Shown piece after piece: positions 11,601 through 23,030 of a stretch of DNA of 64,000 nt; within the stretch, counting starts at the first letter, position 1; every line of letters begins with the position of its first letter. Origin of the DNA: Sipunculus nudus (Eukaryota; Annelida; Sipuncula; Golfingiida; Sipunculidae); contig CM049318.1 in NCBI GenBank assembly GCA_026874595.1, positions 13,311,241 through 13,375,240 on the forward strand, given 5' to 3'. The notes under the pieces are model-generated. The model was given only the letters and a program-made list of their open reading frames with translations. It made no database searches and had not been told where the DNA came from. A program made the translations under genes and the position numbers.

Positions 11601-11737
11601 CATCCCCTTTAGCGGACGGTCACCTGCATACCCACTCACGTCGCCTCCCCCACCTCACGGTGACTGCCCATGACACATTACGCTTCCCGCTCTGCAGGTA
11701 AACAGACGTGTTTGTTTTACTCTCTCACAACACACCC

Positions 11738-11944
11738 ATGGACCACCCAAACAAAAAGAAGAAGAAAAAAGTCACGTTGGTCCGCCTCCCAGAGGTCATC
11801 GGGATCCTACCAGAAGATGACAAAGCACAAAAGAGACGAGACCACCACGAGGTCCTGAGCTGGACAGCAGACCGTCTCAGGCAGGAAAAATCCACCAGCA
11901 CAGCATCAACCCAACCCTCTTCCCGAATCAAAGAAGACGGCTGA
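11738..11944 (+). CDS. Small lysine-rich reading frame of unknown function
   Basis: A 68-codon frame from an ATG in good context (cccATGGac). The N-terminus carries six consecutive lysines, which could act as a nuclear-localisation signal; the rest is charged and ends in a Ser/Thr-rich segment. It lies directly between two blocks of the TGACGTCA repeat family and its GC content is higher than that of the surrounding DNA. I recognise no family. It may be a small gene carried by the repeat element, or a chance frame. Confidence 0.25.
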   Translation: MDHPNKKKKKKVTLVRLPEVIGILPEDDKAQKRRDHHEVLSWTADRLRQEKSTSTASTQPSSRIKEDG

Positions 11945-12106
11945 GACACACAGGCTATGGACAGACCCTGCGTGCTACTTTGTCCTCCTTTCTTCCTTCA
12001 TTCACACACGCCATACTCACATTCACCAAAGTGCACTCAGACACGCATTCCTGTCCATCACATCCACCCAACCCGCCTCTCTCATCACCTGACCACATCC
12101 TCGCCT

Positions 12107-12300
12107 TCTCATTGGCCGGTCCCCTGAAAGGGACCAGCCAACAGCCAATCAGAGAGCGGTATCAAATTTTTGGTCTCCCATAAGCTTAACTACAGGGGAC
12201 CAAAACACGAAGGGGATTTCCCATTTTTTTGATGACGTCATCGGACCGCCCCCTGTACATTACAAATGGGGGACCGGGACCGAGACCAAAAGGGACCATA
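12107..12300 (+). repeat. Diverged member of the TGACGTCA repeat family
   Basis: Shares order and short blocks with the units at 10.64-11.6 kb: CCGGTCCCCT, an AGAGCGGTATCAA-like string, TGACGTCATCGGACCGCC (TGACGTCA at 12233). It has its own insertions. Confidence 0.6.
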
Positions 12301-15300
12301 CTCAAATTGCAACAAACATCACTACTCATGTGACACATGAACACACATGTAACCAATTAGTGAGATGTTATGTATATCAGTTCAGTTTTGGCTATTGTAA
12401 ATAAAATAATACGGTGTTATGTTTATACACTTTTCAATATCTTTTGACTTAGATTAGACTGGGCTTAAATAGTCAATGTATGACTAGCCTATCTAAATAT
12501 TCACGATGACATCATTATTTTTATGACCCTACAAGTTGTACAGAAGTTAACCTAATAGTATAACTTCTGGTAGTGGTGTAGCGGCACTTAGAATCATGTT
12601 AACGTGCAAATGACTGATTTAGCTGCTGGAAATACCAGCAAAAACATAACAGAAGATAGGATATGCTGACATATTCCCCGAGAAGAGTGGAGCAGCCGGG
12701 GGTGCACGCCCCCTTTTTTCTGACCAATAACTGAAAGCTAGAAACATAAATATGTGTGTGTTTGTGTGTGTGTGTGTGTGTCTCGTACTGTCTTCATCTC
12801 TAAAAATGCCAATGCGAGAACTATGTTATCACTCCCGGCACACTTGCGCGCTCTAATGTCACATATGAACGGTTGTTACCCCGCATTACTGATACAATCT
12901 CACCGTGCCCACGCCACACACTTCGTCTGTGTGTGACTGCGGACCCACCTCGGATGCATTAACCTGAGTTGTCTGCAACTGTAACGGAGGTTTGTTTTGC
13001 GGGAAAAGTGGGCCGCGAGACTTGTTATTAAACGTCGGTGAACTAGTTCAGCCTTGACACCGCTCAAGGAATTGTTTACCAGAATCTCGCATCTGTGTGC
13101 TGTACCCGCGCCACACACCACAACAATGGTCTGAAACCTGTAACAGCAATAAGTTTGGCTTGAACGCATGACACAAGGAGGCGTCATCAAGTCATGGACG
13201 TCTCGTTATGCCTACAAAGTTTTGATGATTTATGACTCCTTTCTCTCTCCGTATTGCAGCCACCCGCCGAAAGGACGTGTATGATAAAATGTGTACATGT
13301 TTCTCTCGACAACCCTGATAGTCACTTTGCTGCCCTATGCTGGTAGTCTGACTCATGATCAGTTGCGTCAATTTATCTTCCGGGGGGGGGGTGACTCACG
13401 CACACACATACATATACACACACACACACATATATATATACATATATATCATCTGTATGAAACATTTCAAATATATTAGCGCCTGTATGACACATTTCAA
13501 ATATTTATGTGTGTATGTATATATACACACACATATATATATTAATTATATTTTAAATATATTGCAATTCAGTATAGGGTTTTAGAAAAAAAGGTTTTAT
13601 GTTTCCAGGATATAAGTTAATTCAAAGCTAGGTTTAGATATATGTGAAACCAAAGTCTATAATTCTATTTATTAATATTTTCTAATTTACAATATAAAAA
13701 TATTTTTCTCTGAATAGTTGGGGGGATGATTACATTGACCATCCCTCACTTGCAAAAAATTGGGGGGATATATATCCCCATTCCCCGCTATATTGACGCC
13801 CCCTCTCATGATGGTACCCCTAACATTAAAATTTTTACCAACTTTTACCCATACATAGCCGAAATCCTGCCACACAACACACGTCTCGGTGCAAGTTTTA
13901 TGAAAATCACCCTTGAATCGCGGACCGGATGGATACGACCATGTGTATGTTTTGCGCTGTCGGTCTCAAAATGTGATTCCTACGAGTCCGGGCTCTCAAG
14001 TAATTATGACATTACGAGGTCAAAATTTGCACAAGGTCCCGAATTACACTAACATAGTTCAATAACGATTGCATCAGTTATTCCTATATAAAGTCATATA
14101 TGAAATGATTCATACATGGCAAGCTAATAATGAAAACTCATCTAAAAACATTACGCACAATCACCGGGAGATAACGAGCCTTCATCAGACCCGGCGTCCC
14201 AAAAAAGTACCCGACAATTTAGCATGATGTAGTTTCTTCTTTCTCTTGACCTGTGTAATAAGACCCCCTTTAAGTTAAATCCTCTTTTAACCAGTCCCAC
14301 GTGTCTGATTACACATGTTCCACTGTAGGCCTACTAAATTCTAGTCAAACATTTGAAATTGAATTTATGCAGAGTGGACTTTCTGGTTAAATAATATTCA
14401 TATATCCCCATGATCATGAAGACACAAGCATTAAGTGGCCTGTTGTTGTCTGATATTTGAATATTCATGAACATCCATGATGATCTAATTTCATGACCGC
14501 TCGTGTGTTCATGTCAGCGTTAATACTTTGTGGTAAATAAATGCACGAATGGTAGCAGACGAGTAGATAGATTGAAGATTTATTTTAAGCCCTATGTAGA
14601 GGTAATTTTAGCATACATTATGTTGATGCCAAGTAAGGGAACCATGTTTAAATTATTAGGATGGTTGGTTAGATAAGTGTCAGGAGCCGGGCTTAGTGAT
14701 GCTTGTAAAAATATTGTGAATATATTGTGTCAAGTATTTCCAAGCTTAACTGTGTTAGCCGCTAGCCTAACAAGAATGGTTTGCTATCAAAAAGCGCCAG
14801 TGGTGTTCCCTACTCTAAAATCTACTTCAGTGGCGTGTTGCTTAGCTGTGCTCAACGTTCCCGCCAGCGATAACATCCGGGATGGTCCCAATCCTGCCTC
14901 TCTTTCAACTCACTACGAACGTCACAGTTTGCCAGTGGTGTTCATATGTTTGAAAACGAGACAAAAAACACACCTGATGCCCCCTAAACGTGACCGTCAT
15001 GAGGATATATCGTCATAGCTCTGCTCTCATGTATATGATGTTTCCGCCAGATAAACAGTTTGGGAAATCCATGTTCGCTCATTTCCTGCATGCACAATGA
15101 ACGGTAATTCCAAAACACCAATAATAGTGCCTGGGAATACCAAGGGAAACTTTCACGAAAATCCCTTATTTCATATTTATTCAAGCTGTTCACAACCACA
15201 TTTCGCGGCAAGAGAAGTTGTTGAAAAGCTGATCACTGAAAATATTCAAAGTGTTTTGGAGTGTATACGGCGCACATCAGTGGCGTAGCCAGACTTAAGG

Positions 15301-15334
15301 AAGGAGAGGGTGCCAAAATATTTGACAATTGAAT

Positions 15335-15339
<5 letters not shown>

Positions 15340-15374
<35 letters not shown>
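15340..15374. repeat. (TA)n microsatellite
   Basis: Uninterrupted TA dinucleotides. Confidence 0.9.
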
Positions 15375-15377
<3 letters not shown>

Positions 15378-16177
15378 GTTACTTATTGAGCACTAAATCT
15401 GGAATTGATATAACTACATAGTTATATATATATTATATTTATATATTGATATATATATATAAAGCACCTCATTAATTCCAATTAGAAATATCATTTATAC
15501 AAGATGAATAAATACAAAAAAAATATCATATTTGCAGGGTCAAGTAAAATGAAATGTAGAATAAGTCCCAAATCTGCGGGTAACAGTGACAGGAATTTCC
15601 TTTTTGTGTTTTAGAAAATTTAATCATTATTGGACTTAATAAAATTCCAGGAGGACGGGGAGTCCTGGAAATGGGTAAGGGGGGGGCATGGCCCCTTCCC
15701 TCCCCCCCCCCTGCATCCTCAGTATGCTTGACGGATGGGATTTATTTATTCGAAGTAACGTCCTACTCGTTTTCTTATATGACGTCTTTCAACTGAGCGT
15801 GTATGCATCATTGAGCCACTGCTGTACATTTTGCAACTGTGTTTCAATGATATTGATGAGTGTTCCATATGTAATAAACAGAGGAAAAAAAATTAACAAT
15901 CAATTTTGTCACATGCAGCATGTCCAATAGTACCTGAAAATCAATAAATTATGAGATCCCTTCTACGGACCATACATACAACTATTAATGGGGCCCTATC
16001 TACTACCAACCAAACCGATACACTGAAAACACTTCCAACAGACTTCAAAAATCTTGCGTGCGTAAATAGGACGAAAATCCCTTTGTGTAACCTTCATGGG
16101 TGCATTCATTAAGTTGTTTTAAGTAGGCTGCAGACGTGTTGGCGTTACGGGAATTAATTAATTAGGCTAACTAAATA

Positions 16178-16181
<4 letters not shown>

Positions 16182-16227
<46 letters not shown>
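16182..16227. repeat. (TA)n microsatellite
   Basis: Uninterrupted TA dinucleotides. Confidence 0.95.
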
Positions 16228-16231
<4 letters not shown>

Positions 16232-16576
16232 CGTGCTCAATTCAGGGTCATACCGTAGCTTATGGTCTACCCGTGAAATCTGTGAACCACAGGAATAAGC
16301 TTAAATGTAGACCATTAACATATCACATAAGATAATGAAAATGTTATTTATATTTTTTTCTTATGACATGCGTCATATTTAAAGCGCATTAACCATAAGG
16401 CTACATAATCTACATGTCCCATTACAGAGGGCTAAGAGAGAGGTCATGAAACGTCCGTGACGTAGTACTGCTTCGCCACGACTCCATGGCTCATGCAGGC
16501 ATTGTTTACCTGGGGGGGAGAGGTTCACTCCACTTTCTTCAATACTGTGCTGATCCCTGTACACCCTGCCCACGCT

Positions 16577-16735
16577 CGTCTCGTTATTGCACGGTGGCAG
16601 GATCTCATACACGCAAGCGTGCCGTACTCGCGTCCCACAACATACGTCTCGTTATAATTGATCAGCGGTATGATCTCACACACGCCAGCGTGCCATACTC
16701 GCGTCCCACAACGTACGTCTCGTTATTGCACGGTA
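16577..16735 (+). repeat. Short tandem repeat, period about 69 bp
   Basis: CGTCTCGTTAT recurs at 16577, 16645 and 16715. The text between copies shares GATCTCA(T/C)ACACGC(A/C)AGCGTGCC and TACTCGCGTCCCACAAC, so there are a little over two units. Function unknown. Confidence 0.8.
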
Positions 16736-16787
16736 TGCAGATGGATGGCTCCTTCCCCTCTCGGGTCACAAAACAGTTGTCTGAGAA

Positions 16788-17084
16788 CTATAACAGAAAT
16801 GTGATTGGCGGGAACACAGAGGGAATAGGGATCCGAGTCGTCATGGACGTTTCGGTGCACGTCGTAATGGTGGATGGTTCATTCACCTCTCCTCTGCCCC
16901 GCTGGTTTGCTTCATATACATTATATACCACTTGACCAACAAGCGGCTTGTCTAGGCTGAAGCGGTACATACTGTAGCCAGCCGGCGACAGGACAGGCGG
17001 GTCTGTAACCACAAGGTAACATGTGTCTGTTGACAACCTTGACGAGCCGGCAAAGGTTGGGAACGTGCTTATAGCGTGAGTCAT
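16788..17084 (-). CDS. Hypothetical 98-residue protein or exon
   Basis: An ATG-initiated frame (17082-17084) of 98 codons with a balanced, non-repetitive composition. It is Thr/Ser/Pro-rich at both ends and has a central segment with Tyr, Asn and Arg that looks like folded protein. I see no signal peptide, membrane segment or family motif. It ends at a TAG just downstream of a 69-bp repeat. It may be a small gene, one exon of a larger one, or chance; adjacent frames offer no support. Confidence 0.22.
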   Translation of the reverse strand: MTHAISTFPTFAGSSRLSTDTCYLVVTDPPVLSPAGYSMYRFSLDKPLVGQVVYNVYEANQRGRGEVNEPSTITTCTETSMTTRIPIPSVFPPITFLL

Positions 17085-18561
17085 GGTTCCCCGTGCAATA
17101 AAAAATTACACATTTTTATGCGAACGTACACAGCTACACAGACCCTGCAAGGCAGTGTAAACATCATATAACAGATCATATATTCTTTAGTTTTGTTTCA
17201 TTTTGGATAAGACCGCATTAAACAATAAACAGTGAGACTTTCATTTGTCAAAATTTATATACTGGCAGGCCTTTATGTATATGTTTTGCACTTGCGCTCC
17301 CAAGTTATATGTTAAATTTCATGCAGATCCGGGTAGATATGGAAAGCTTATGACATTAGGAGGTCACAGTTATCACATATATCACACACAAACAGTATCA
17401 TTATTCATGAAGGGACATATATTCCAAATCACATGTGAAACAAACTGAGCAGTGCAATATACATCAATACCTTCATGTTACGACACTTTTCTTTATTTTG
17501 AAACTGCCATTTAAATTTGAAGTCGGAAATAGTAATAAGCACAGAGGATTTTTTTTTCATTAAAACAACCGCATCACCTGTCAAGACTTGGTGTTTGATT
17601 GTTGTGTCAGGTGCTCACAAGATACGTCGTAAATTCAAAACACAGATTAAAAAAAAATCCCAGTATTATATCCTGTTATATATACAACACCATATTATTT
17701 TTGCATATATAAATTTATTACAAGTTGTATATATGAAGTTATTAACAAAGGTAGTATTACGTGTTTTATGCATGAAGACAAATAATCTATTATTTTTTCG
17801 TATACTATTTTCTATTTTCAGTTTGAAGTTTATTAATTATACAAGGCCATATGCAAGAACACAAAAAGAGGCAATAGAATTGGGTAGAGCATAATTATTT
17901 AGTAAAGAATGAATAAATACATTAAATCGTTTTTGCTATAAACTGAATACAATCTGTTAGACACACGCATGTCCAAGGGGACACCGGCCATACTGCTCAC
18001 AGCAGTATTAATGGTTTTTATGTAAATTATTCAGAAATTTGCATTTAATTTTAATTAAACATATTCATATGTAATTTATATATTGTGGATTCCAAAATAA
18101 ATATTAATGAATGAGTAAATTAATTACGTGGGGTAAAAAATATATAAGACATAATTTTTTGGATATGGAGGTAAAACAAAAGTTTTATTTTCTTTTTATA
18201 TTACCCTTTGTGATCTGATGTTTTAAGATGTCCATGATTTAGGCGTACTGTATATAAGCATGAGCTTCTATGCATGTGCCCCTCATATATAATTTACTTA
18301 AATAAAAATATGAGTTATGTACATTATTTTTGATAATTTTTGATAATTTCAGTGGTTCAATGACCTACCTGTTTGTGGTATTCTTTTTGGTAACAATTTC
18401 TTGATGTGAACACTAGATGTAGGCCCAATGTGCATGATATAGCTTTTAAATGTCACCTGTATCCCTCAACCTACTCTTATTAAATAAAAAGGTCATTATA
18501 TTTATTACACCTCCACTTAATTCCCCTTCGTCGACCTATTATGACATTTTAAAGAATTTTT
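17085..18561. other. AT-rich intergenic DNA
   Basis: No gene or recognisable repeat. A 125-codon plus-strand frame at 17517-17894 is made of AT-rich codons (Ile, Lys, Phe, Tyr) and is probably chance. Confidence 0.5.
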
Positions 18562-19446
18562 ATCGTAGCCATGTATGCGTTTCCAGAATAACAGATACCA
18601 GCACAGAGAGCAGTGCCCAGACCCAATGTTGTTACATTTCGGCCGACATCCCGCCTGCACAAACAAAGTGAAGTGTCATGACTTATAATTTATTAATAGA
18701 ACCCTCAACCTACCTTTCTCGTATGAAAACATCCTTCATAATTGTTGTAAAATGTAATTTATGAAAACAAAAATTCCTTCGTTCTGAACACAACATATGT
18801 CTGCCAAAACCTCCCAAAATGACAAACAGCCACAACAAGCAAAACGACCTGAGCGTGAGCCGTTCAACCAGGAAATATATACCATGTACACGGCGAAGCA
18901 CACACACAACAACACAGGGCCGCAGTCAGCTGGCCCACTAGTTATGCCTTTTAATGAAACCACAAAATAATCCTTAGCTGCTGCTCGGCTATATCCAGAA
19001 GAAACAAAGTCCTTCAATCAATCGAAATATTATTATGATACATCCCTAGTTAATCCAGTCTAAAAGTATCCGGGCACCTTGTCCGCCAAGTCCTTGTCCG
19101 CGACGTCCCGGCCGTCCGTCTCGCCCCGTGCGTACCGTACGCTCCGGGACCTGTGTTATTCAATGATCAACTGAAGCCCCGGGTACATTATTCGCCAGCC
19201 ACTCGGGTTGTGTGCCGGAGGCTGTGTGATTGGTGTATGTGTTCGGGACACTGTGTATTCACAGCGAACCGCACAAGCTGGGCCGATCATGACAAGCGAC
19301 AACGACCACAACCAAGTTTAACATGTGTACCGCTCTCAACAAGAGACCGATCGCAACTGTTCAACATGTTGTGCTCGCATAGATGTGTCTTCCCAGCCAG
19401 CCAACACATAATGAACATCGGTCCACGGTATCCATGCGGCAGACTC

Positions 19447-19459
19447 CACGTGACACGTG
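19447..19459. promoter_or_regulatory. Two CACGTG E-boxes upstream of TRIM copy A
   Basis: CACGTG at 19447-19452 and again at 19454-19459, about 130 bp upstream of the predicted start site. The perfect E-box is bound by basic helix-loop-helix factors such as USF or MYC/MAX in animals. Both sites are conserved in unit B (29286-29291 and 29293-29298). Confidence 0.5.
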
Positions 19460-19554
19460 ACCCTGCTTCCGCAACGGGAGACATACTGCACAGCGTCCCC
19501 TGTAGCCATCCCGTACGTCCCGTCGGTCTTCTGAACCGGACCGGGCGCCCTCAC

Positions 19555-19589
19555 TATAAATAGACCTCATTTCCATAAGCAGTTCATTC
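19555..19589 (+). promoter_or_regulatory. TATA/Inr core promoter of TRIM copy A
   Basis: TATAAATAG begins at 19555 and TCATTC (an Inr-like TCAKTC match) lies at 19584-19589, placing A(+1) at 19586, exactly 31 bp after the first T of the TATA box. The spacing is the textbook one. Downstream is a spliceable non-coding exon, and the arrangement is conserved in unit B. Confidence 0.75.
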
Positions 19590-19766
19590 GTTGGTGAGCG
19601 GTCGAGCTGAGCGGACGTACCTGTGAAGCGGACAGCGTGATTGGTTGGAGCACCTGAAAATCATCCAGTTTGTAGCGCTGGTCCTTGGGATCAACGATCT
19701 GGCGGCAAAGACGATCACATAAACACTGGCTGGGCGTAGCTACAGGCGGGCAACACAAATTTGAAG
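19586..19766 (+). other. TRIM copy A exon 1 (5' UTR)
   Basis: Predicted non-coding exon from the Inr to a strong splice donor (AAG|GTATGT, intron starts at 19767). The matching acceptor is TTTTTCTCTCATTGTAG ending at 24244, twelve bases before the coding ATG. The implied intron is 4478 bp. Compared with copy B it has a 6-bp extra segment near 19720. Predicted from signals only. Confidence 0.65.
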
Positions 19767-21280
19767 GTATGTAACTGTAGGCTGAATATGTTTACGACAG
19801 CGACAGTCTGATGACATGCAAACTGAGTGCTTGCTCTTTGGCTTGGGACTGCGCCGTCGCAGTGATAGTGACATGATATTTTCCCCAAAAGCTGGGTATG
19901 TTTGAGACAGTGAAAGTCCAGTGACATACACACTGAGTGCTTGCTGTTTGAATGGGACAGTCTGTGCCGTCGCAATGGCAGTGCCGTGACACATACCGCT
20001 TGCTCTCTGACATGGAAGAGTCTGCGCTGTCTCAGTGACAGTGACGTGACACCTACCCAGGAGGCTGGGTATTTCTGCGTCAGTGACAGTCTGGTTACAT
20101 ACAAACTGAGTGCTTGCTCTTTTGCTTGGAACTGTCTGCGCCGTCGCAGTGACTGTGACATGACATCACCCCAGAAGCTCGGTACGTTGGTGACAGGGAC
20201 AATCTTGTGACATACACTTTGAGTGCTTGCCCTTTGCATTGGACAGTCTCTGCTGTCGCATTAGCAGTGCCGTGACACATTCCGCTTCCTCTCTGACATT
20301 GAAAAGTCTGCGCAGTGACAGTTGCGTGACCCCTACCCAGGAGGCCGGGTAATGTTTGCGACAGCGACAGTCTGGTGCCATAAAAACTGAGTTATTGCTC
20401 TTTGGCTTGGGACTGTCTGCACCGTCGCAGTAACAGTGACATGACATCACCCCAGAATCTCGGTACGTTTGTTACAGTGACAGTCTTGTGACATACACTT
20501 TTAGTGCTTTCCCTTTTCATTGGACGGTCTGCGCCTTCGCATTGACAGTGGCATTACACCAACCTCAGAGGCTGGGTATGTTCGCCACAGTTACGGTCTT
20601 GTGACACACATACTTGAGTGTTGCTCTTTGGCTTGGGACTGTCTGAGCCATCGCAATGATAGTGACATGACACATTCCAAAGAAGCTGGGTATGTTTGTG
20701 ACAGTGACAGTCTGGTGAGTGTTTGCTGTTTGCATGGGACAGTCTGTGCCGTCGCAGTGGCAGTGCCATGACACATACCGCTTGCTCTCTGACATGGAAC
20801 CATGTGCGCCGTCGCAGTGACAGTGACGTGACCCCTACCCAGGAGGCTGGGTATGTCTGCAACAGCAACAGTCTGGTGACAAATCCACTGAGTGCTTGCT
20901 CTTTGGCGTGGGACTGTCTGCGCCGACGCAGTAACAGTGACATGCAACCCCAGAAGCTGGGTATGTTTGTGACAGTGACAGTCTATTGACATACACACTT
21001 GAGTAATGCTCTTTGGTTTTGGACAGTCTGTGCCATCGCAGTGAGAGTGATGTGACACAAACCTAAGAAGCTGAGTTTTTTTTAAAGTGACAGTCGGTGA
21101 CACATACAATGAGTGTTTGTCTTTCGGCATGCGACAGCCGGAACCGTGGCAGTGACAGTGGCATGAACCTAACATGAACGCTGGGTATGTTTGTGACAGT
21201 GATTGACAGGTCACACTCATTGCTTTCACTATGCCATGAGGCAGCTAGTCTGGGCCATCACAGTGACAGTGACAAAAAAA
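19767..21280 (+). repeat. Minisatellite in TRIM copy A intron, about 112-bp monomer
   Basis: About twelve monomers, with GCTGGGTATGTTTGTGACAG-type landmarks near 19783, 19893, 20063, 20175, 20343, 20457, 20571, 20685, 20847, 20955, 21070 and 21180. The spacing is 108-115 bp, with three longer steps of 162-170 bp that include an extra module of about 56 bp (CATACCGCTTGCTCTCTGACAT and neighbours). Every monomer is rich in CAGTGACAGT. The array begins right at the exon 1 splice donor. Long minus-strand frames across it (up to 212 codons) follow the repeat and are not convincing genes. Confidence 0.92.
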
Positions 21281-21632
21281 AAACTCTCTTACAATTAAAG
21301 CTTGAAACATAGGCAGACTAAAATAAAGTTGGTTTTGCTGATTTTGATGCTGATTGACAAAGTGCAATCGGCGTACCGGAATATCAACGTTTCTCAAAAT
21401 GTTCAGGTTTTTATGTTTATTGGTTCTTGTCATTGACAAAACACAGTGTGATTGTTTAAGTTTACAAGCCAGGATGAACTATGTACTCGATATTTACGCA
21501 CAATCCAGTAAAATATTTAATGGAAGCAATATATCACACTGAACCCGTTGTGCCAAGGCACTACTGGCCTTTAATGACTTTGTAGTATATATACAATTGT
21601 GTGTGTAGCCAGTGGTCCGGTTACCAGGAAAC

Positions 21633-21986
21633 TCACGGCAGTGATAATGTAACACATGCACACCGCTGGCTGAAACAATCAAGCAGGCTCACGAGGGTAG
21701 GCACCCAACACATTGGATCAGATGTACTCATAACAAGTGCTGTGTCTACCACTTGTATGCGAGCCAACACTTGGTCTATATGCCACATGAATAAGCTTTT
21801 ATTCAGGTCGACATTTTCGGGAACGTAACAAGTCATTTTAAGTATGGTTACTACTAAATTCAGCCGTCTTTGTATCCAAGTAAGCCGCACTTTTGTTGGA
21901 TACACGCCTCCATGCCCTATCATTATACTATTAATTCTTTTTAACTTGAGTTTCTGGCACTCATACCCAAATCCATATGACTCCAA
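21633..21986 (-). pseudogene. Possible decayed antisense coding stretch in TRIM copy A intron
   Basis: A 117-codon minus-strand frame with a protein-like composition. In unit B the matching frame has a TAA (CTT AAA changed to CTT TAA) and is shortened to 67 codons (31446-31649). It is therefore not under constraint in at least one copy. Family unknown; it may be the remains of a gene or mobile element that predates the duplication. Confidence 0.2.
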
Positions 21987-22164
21987 AGTGGTCTGTTATA
22001 AAAGGACATGGACCAGCCCCTTGTCCAGATTAGGGTAAAAGGAAGGTTATTTCGTCATTTTTTAATTGTCTGCTGAATTTATCGCCCACTAAACGATTAT
22101 CATCTACTGACATGGCAATTTGCAGTTTATAGTTGGTGACAAAACCATAAGTAAGGTTTGATGT

Positions 22165-22505
22165 TCATTCTTCAGTTTGGTCTTTGTTTTCAGCGTAATA
22201 AACAAATTTTAATACGACTTTTCCATCTTTACACAGTACGTATTCCCTAGGATTTTTAATTTCTATTAAATCTATTAGCAACAGATACGATGACGAAGTG
22301 CTTCTGACCTTTAATGGCAGCTGCAAGTACTGCAACCAGGGGTTACCCCTCAGTAAGTGGTGTGCTTGCTCAAGGATAGGCCATGCAGTACTCCAGCCAG
22401 TGTGTAAAATTCTTTAACTTAAGTTCTGCTTTTTGATGTTCCTCGACTCACACTCCAATGCACTCGCACAAACCTGTGGCGTTTGTGTCACAGAGCCACT
22501 AAAGA
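22165..22505 (-). pseudogene. Decayed antisense exon-like segment in TRIM copy A intron
   Basis: On the minus strand the last 55 or so codons before the stop at 22165-22167 read as balanced protein, ending in an acidic tail (DQTEE). Upstream a TAA interrupts the frame in unit A, whereas unit B reads TTA and stays open to 32520. The nearby (GA)n tract supplies a spurious N-terminus in unit B. The sequence is related in its L-K-A-S-S segment to the frame just downstream at 21.5 kb. Family unknown. Confidence 0.2.
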
Positions 22506-22633
22506 TGTGACTTTGGCTATTCAAGTAATTTTTTTTTATTCTTCTAGTATCAAGTATATGAATTTGAAAATATACAGAAATTTGTTATTGCAAAAATAAA
22601 CCCCCCTGTGATAAATCCACATCCTGGCTTTTT

Positions 22634-22634
<1 letters not shown>

Positions 22635-22670
<36 letters not shown>
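22635..22670. repeat. (CT)n microsatellite
   Basis: Uninterrupted CT dinucleotides; the unit B counterpart at 32451-32492 is a little longer. Confidence 0.95.
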
Positions 22671-22675
<5 letters not shown>

Positions 22676-22828
22676 GAGTATATAACAAATCACGCCACCC
22701 TATTTAGTTCATATGTCAGAGGGATAAGGAGAACTCCAACCCGTATACTGGCTAATCAAATAAAGGTACAATATGTGGTTTAATACTCCTAACAAATGTA
22801 AGATTAAAATTCACATTCCATGCACTTA

Positions 22829-23030
22829 CAGGGGCGGATCCAGGATTTAGGAAAAAAGGGGGGGGGTCCTACGTAGGACTAATGCAAACCCTAAAAAAAG
22901 GTCCCAAGGTACGGCAAAGGGGGGGGGGTGGTTCCAGGCCGCAAAATTTTGTCTGAACCCCTTAAAAAGGTTGCTTCGGATGAAAGGGGGGGTCCCGAAC
23001 CCCTGGACCCTTCTCCTTGATCCGCTACCG
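22829..23030. mobile_element. hAT-type MITE, copy in unit A
   Basis: Starts CAGGGGCGGATCCAGGA and ends TCCTTGATCCGCTACCG, which are imperfect inverted repeats of each other. The interior has G-runs and no reading frame of its own. The flanks ACTTACAG and ACTTCTAG are a possible 8-bp target duplication with two mismatches. CAGGGG-type ends and 8-bp duplications fit hAT elements. It is present at the same place in unit B (32651-32856), so it inserted before the duplication. Confidence 0.6.

Larger units (their letters stand above)
12301..16485. other. AT-rich intergenic DNA with microsatellites and MITE-like ends
   Basis: No supported gene. (GT)n lies at about 12752-12781, mixed CA/TA tracts at about 13398-13545, and (TA)n at 15340-15374 and 16182-16227. 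CAGTGGCGTAGCCAG at 15278-15292 looks like the terminal sequence of a non-autonomous DNA transposon, and a G-run/C-run hairpin at about 15676-15713 may belong to it, but I find no matching right end. Frames of 75-113 codons at 13726, 14677 and 14984 lack any domain. Confidence 0.45.

Noticed and set aside
12900-13190. 96-codon minus-strand frame
   Set aside because: Contains Cys and Arg in plenty but no motif; no start context or splice signals to support it.
13726-14052. 108-codon plus-strand frame
   Set aside because: Begins in a partly palindromic repeat-like region and has no recognisable domain.
17517-17894. 125-codon plus-strand frame
   Set aside because: Very AT-rich codons and Ile/Lys/Phe bias, as expected from chance in AT-rich DNA.
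18736-19017. 93-codon minus-strand frame kept in both units
   Set aside because: Conservation reflects recent duplication only; Cys-rich and hydrophobic composition without a family match.
19153-19563. 136-codon plus-strand frame upstream of the TRIM promoter, kept in both units
   Set aside because: It overlaps the E-boxes and TATA box, has no domain, and its conservation is explained by the recent duplication.
19767-21280. Long minus-strand frames (up to 212 codons) across the TRIM intron minisatellite
   Set aside because: The peptides repeat with the 112-bp monomer in several frames at once and have no domain; they are by-products of a stop-poor repeat.
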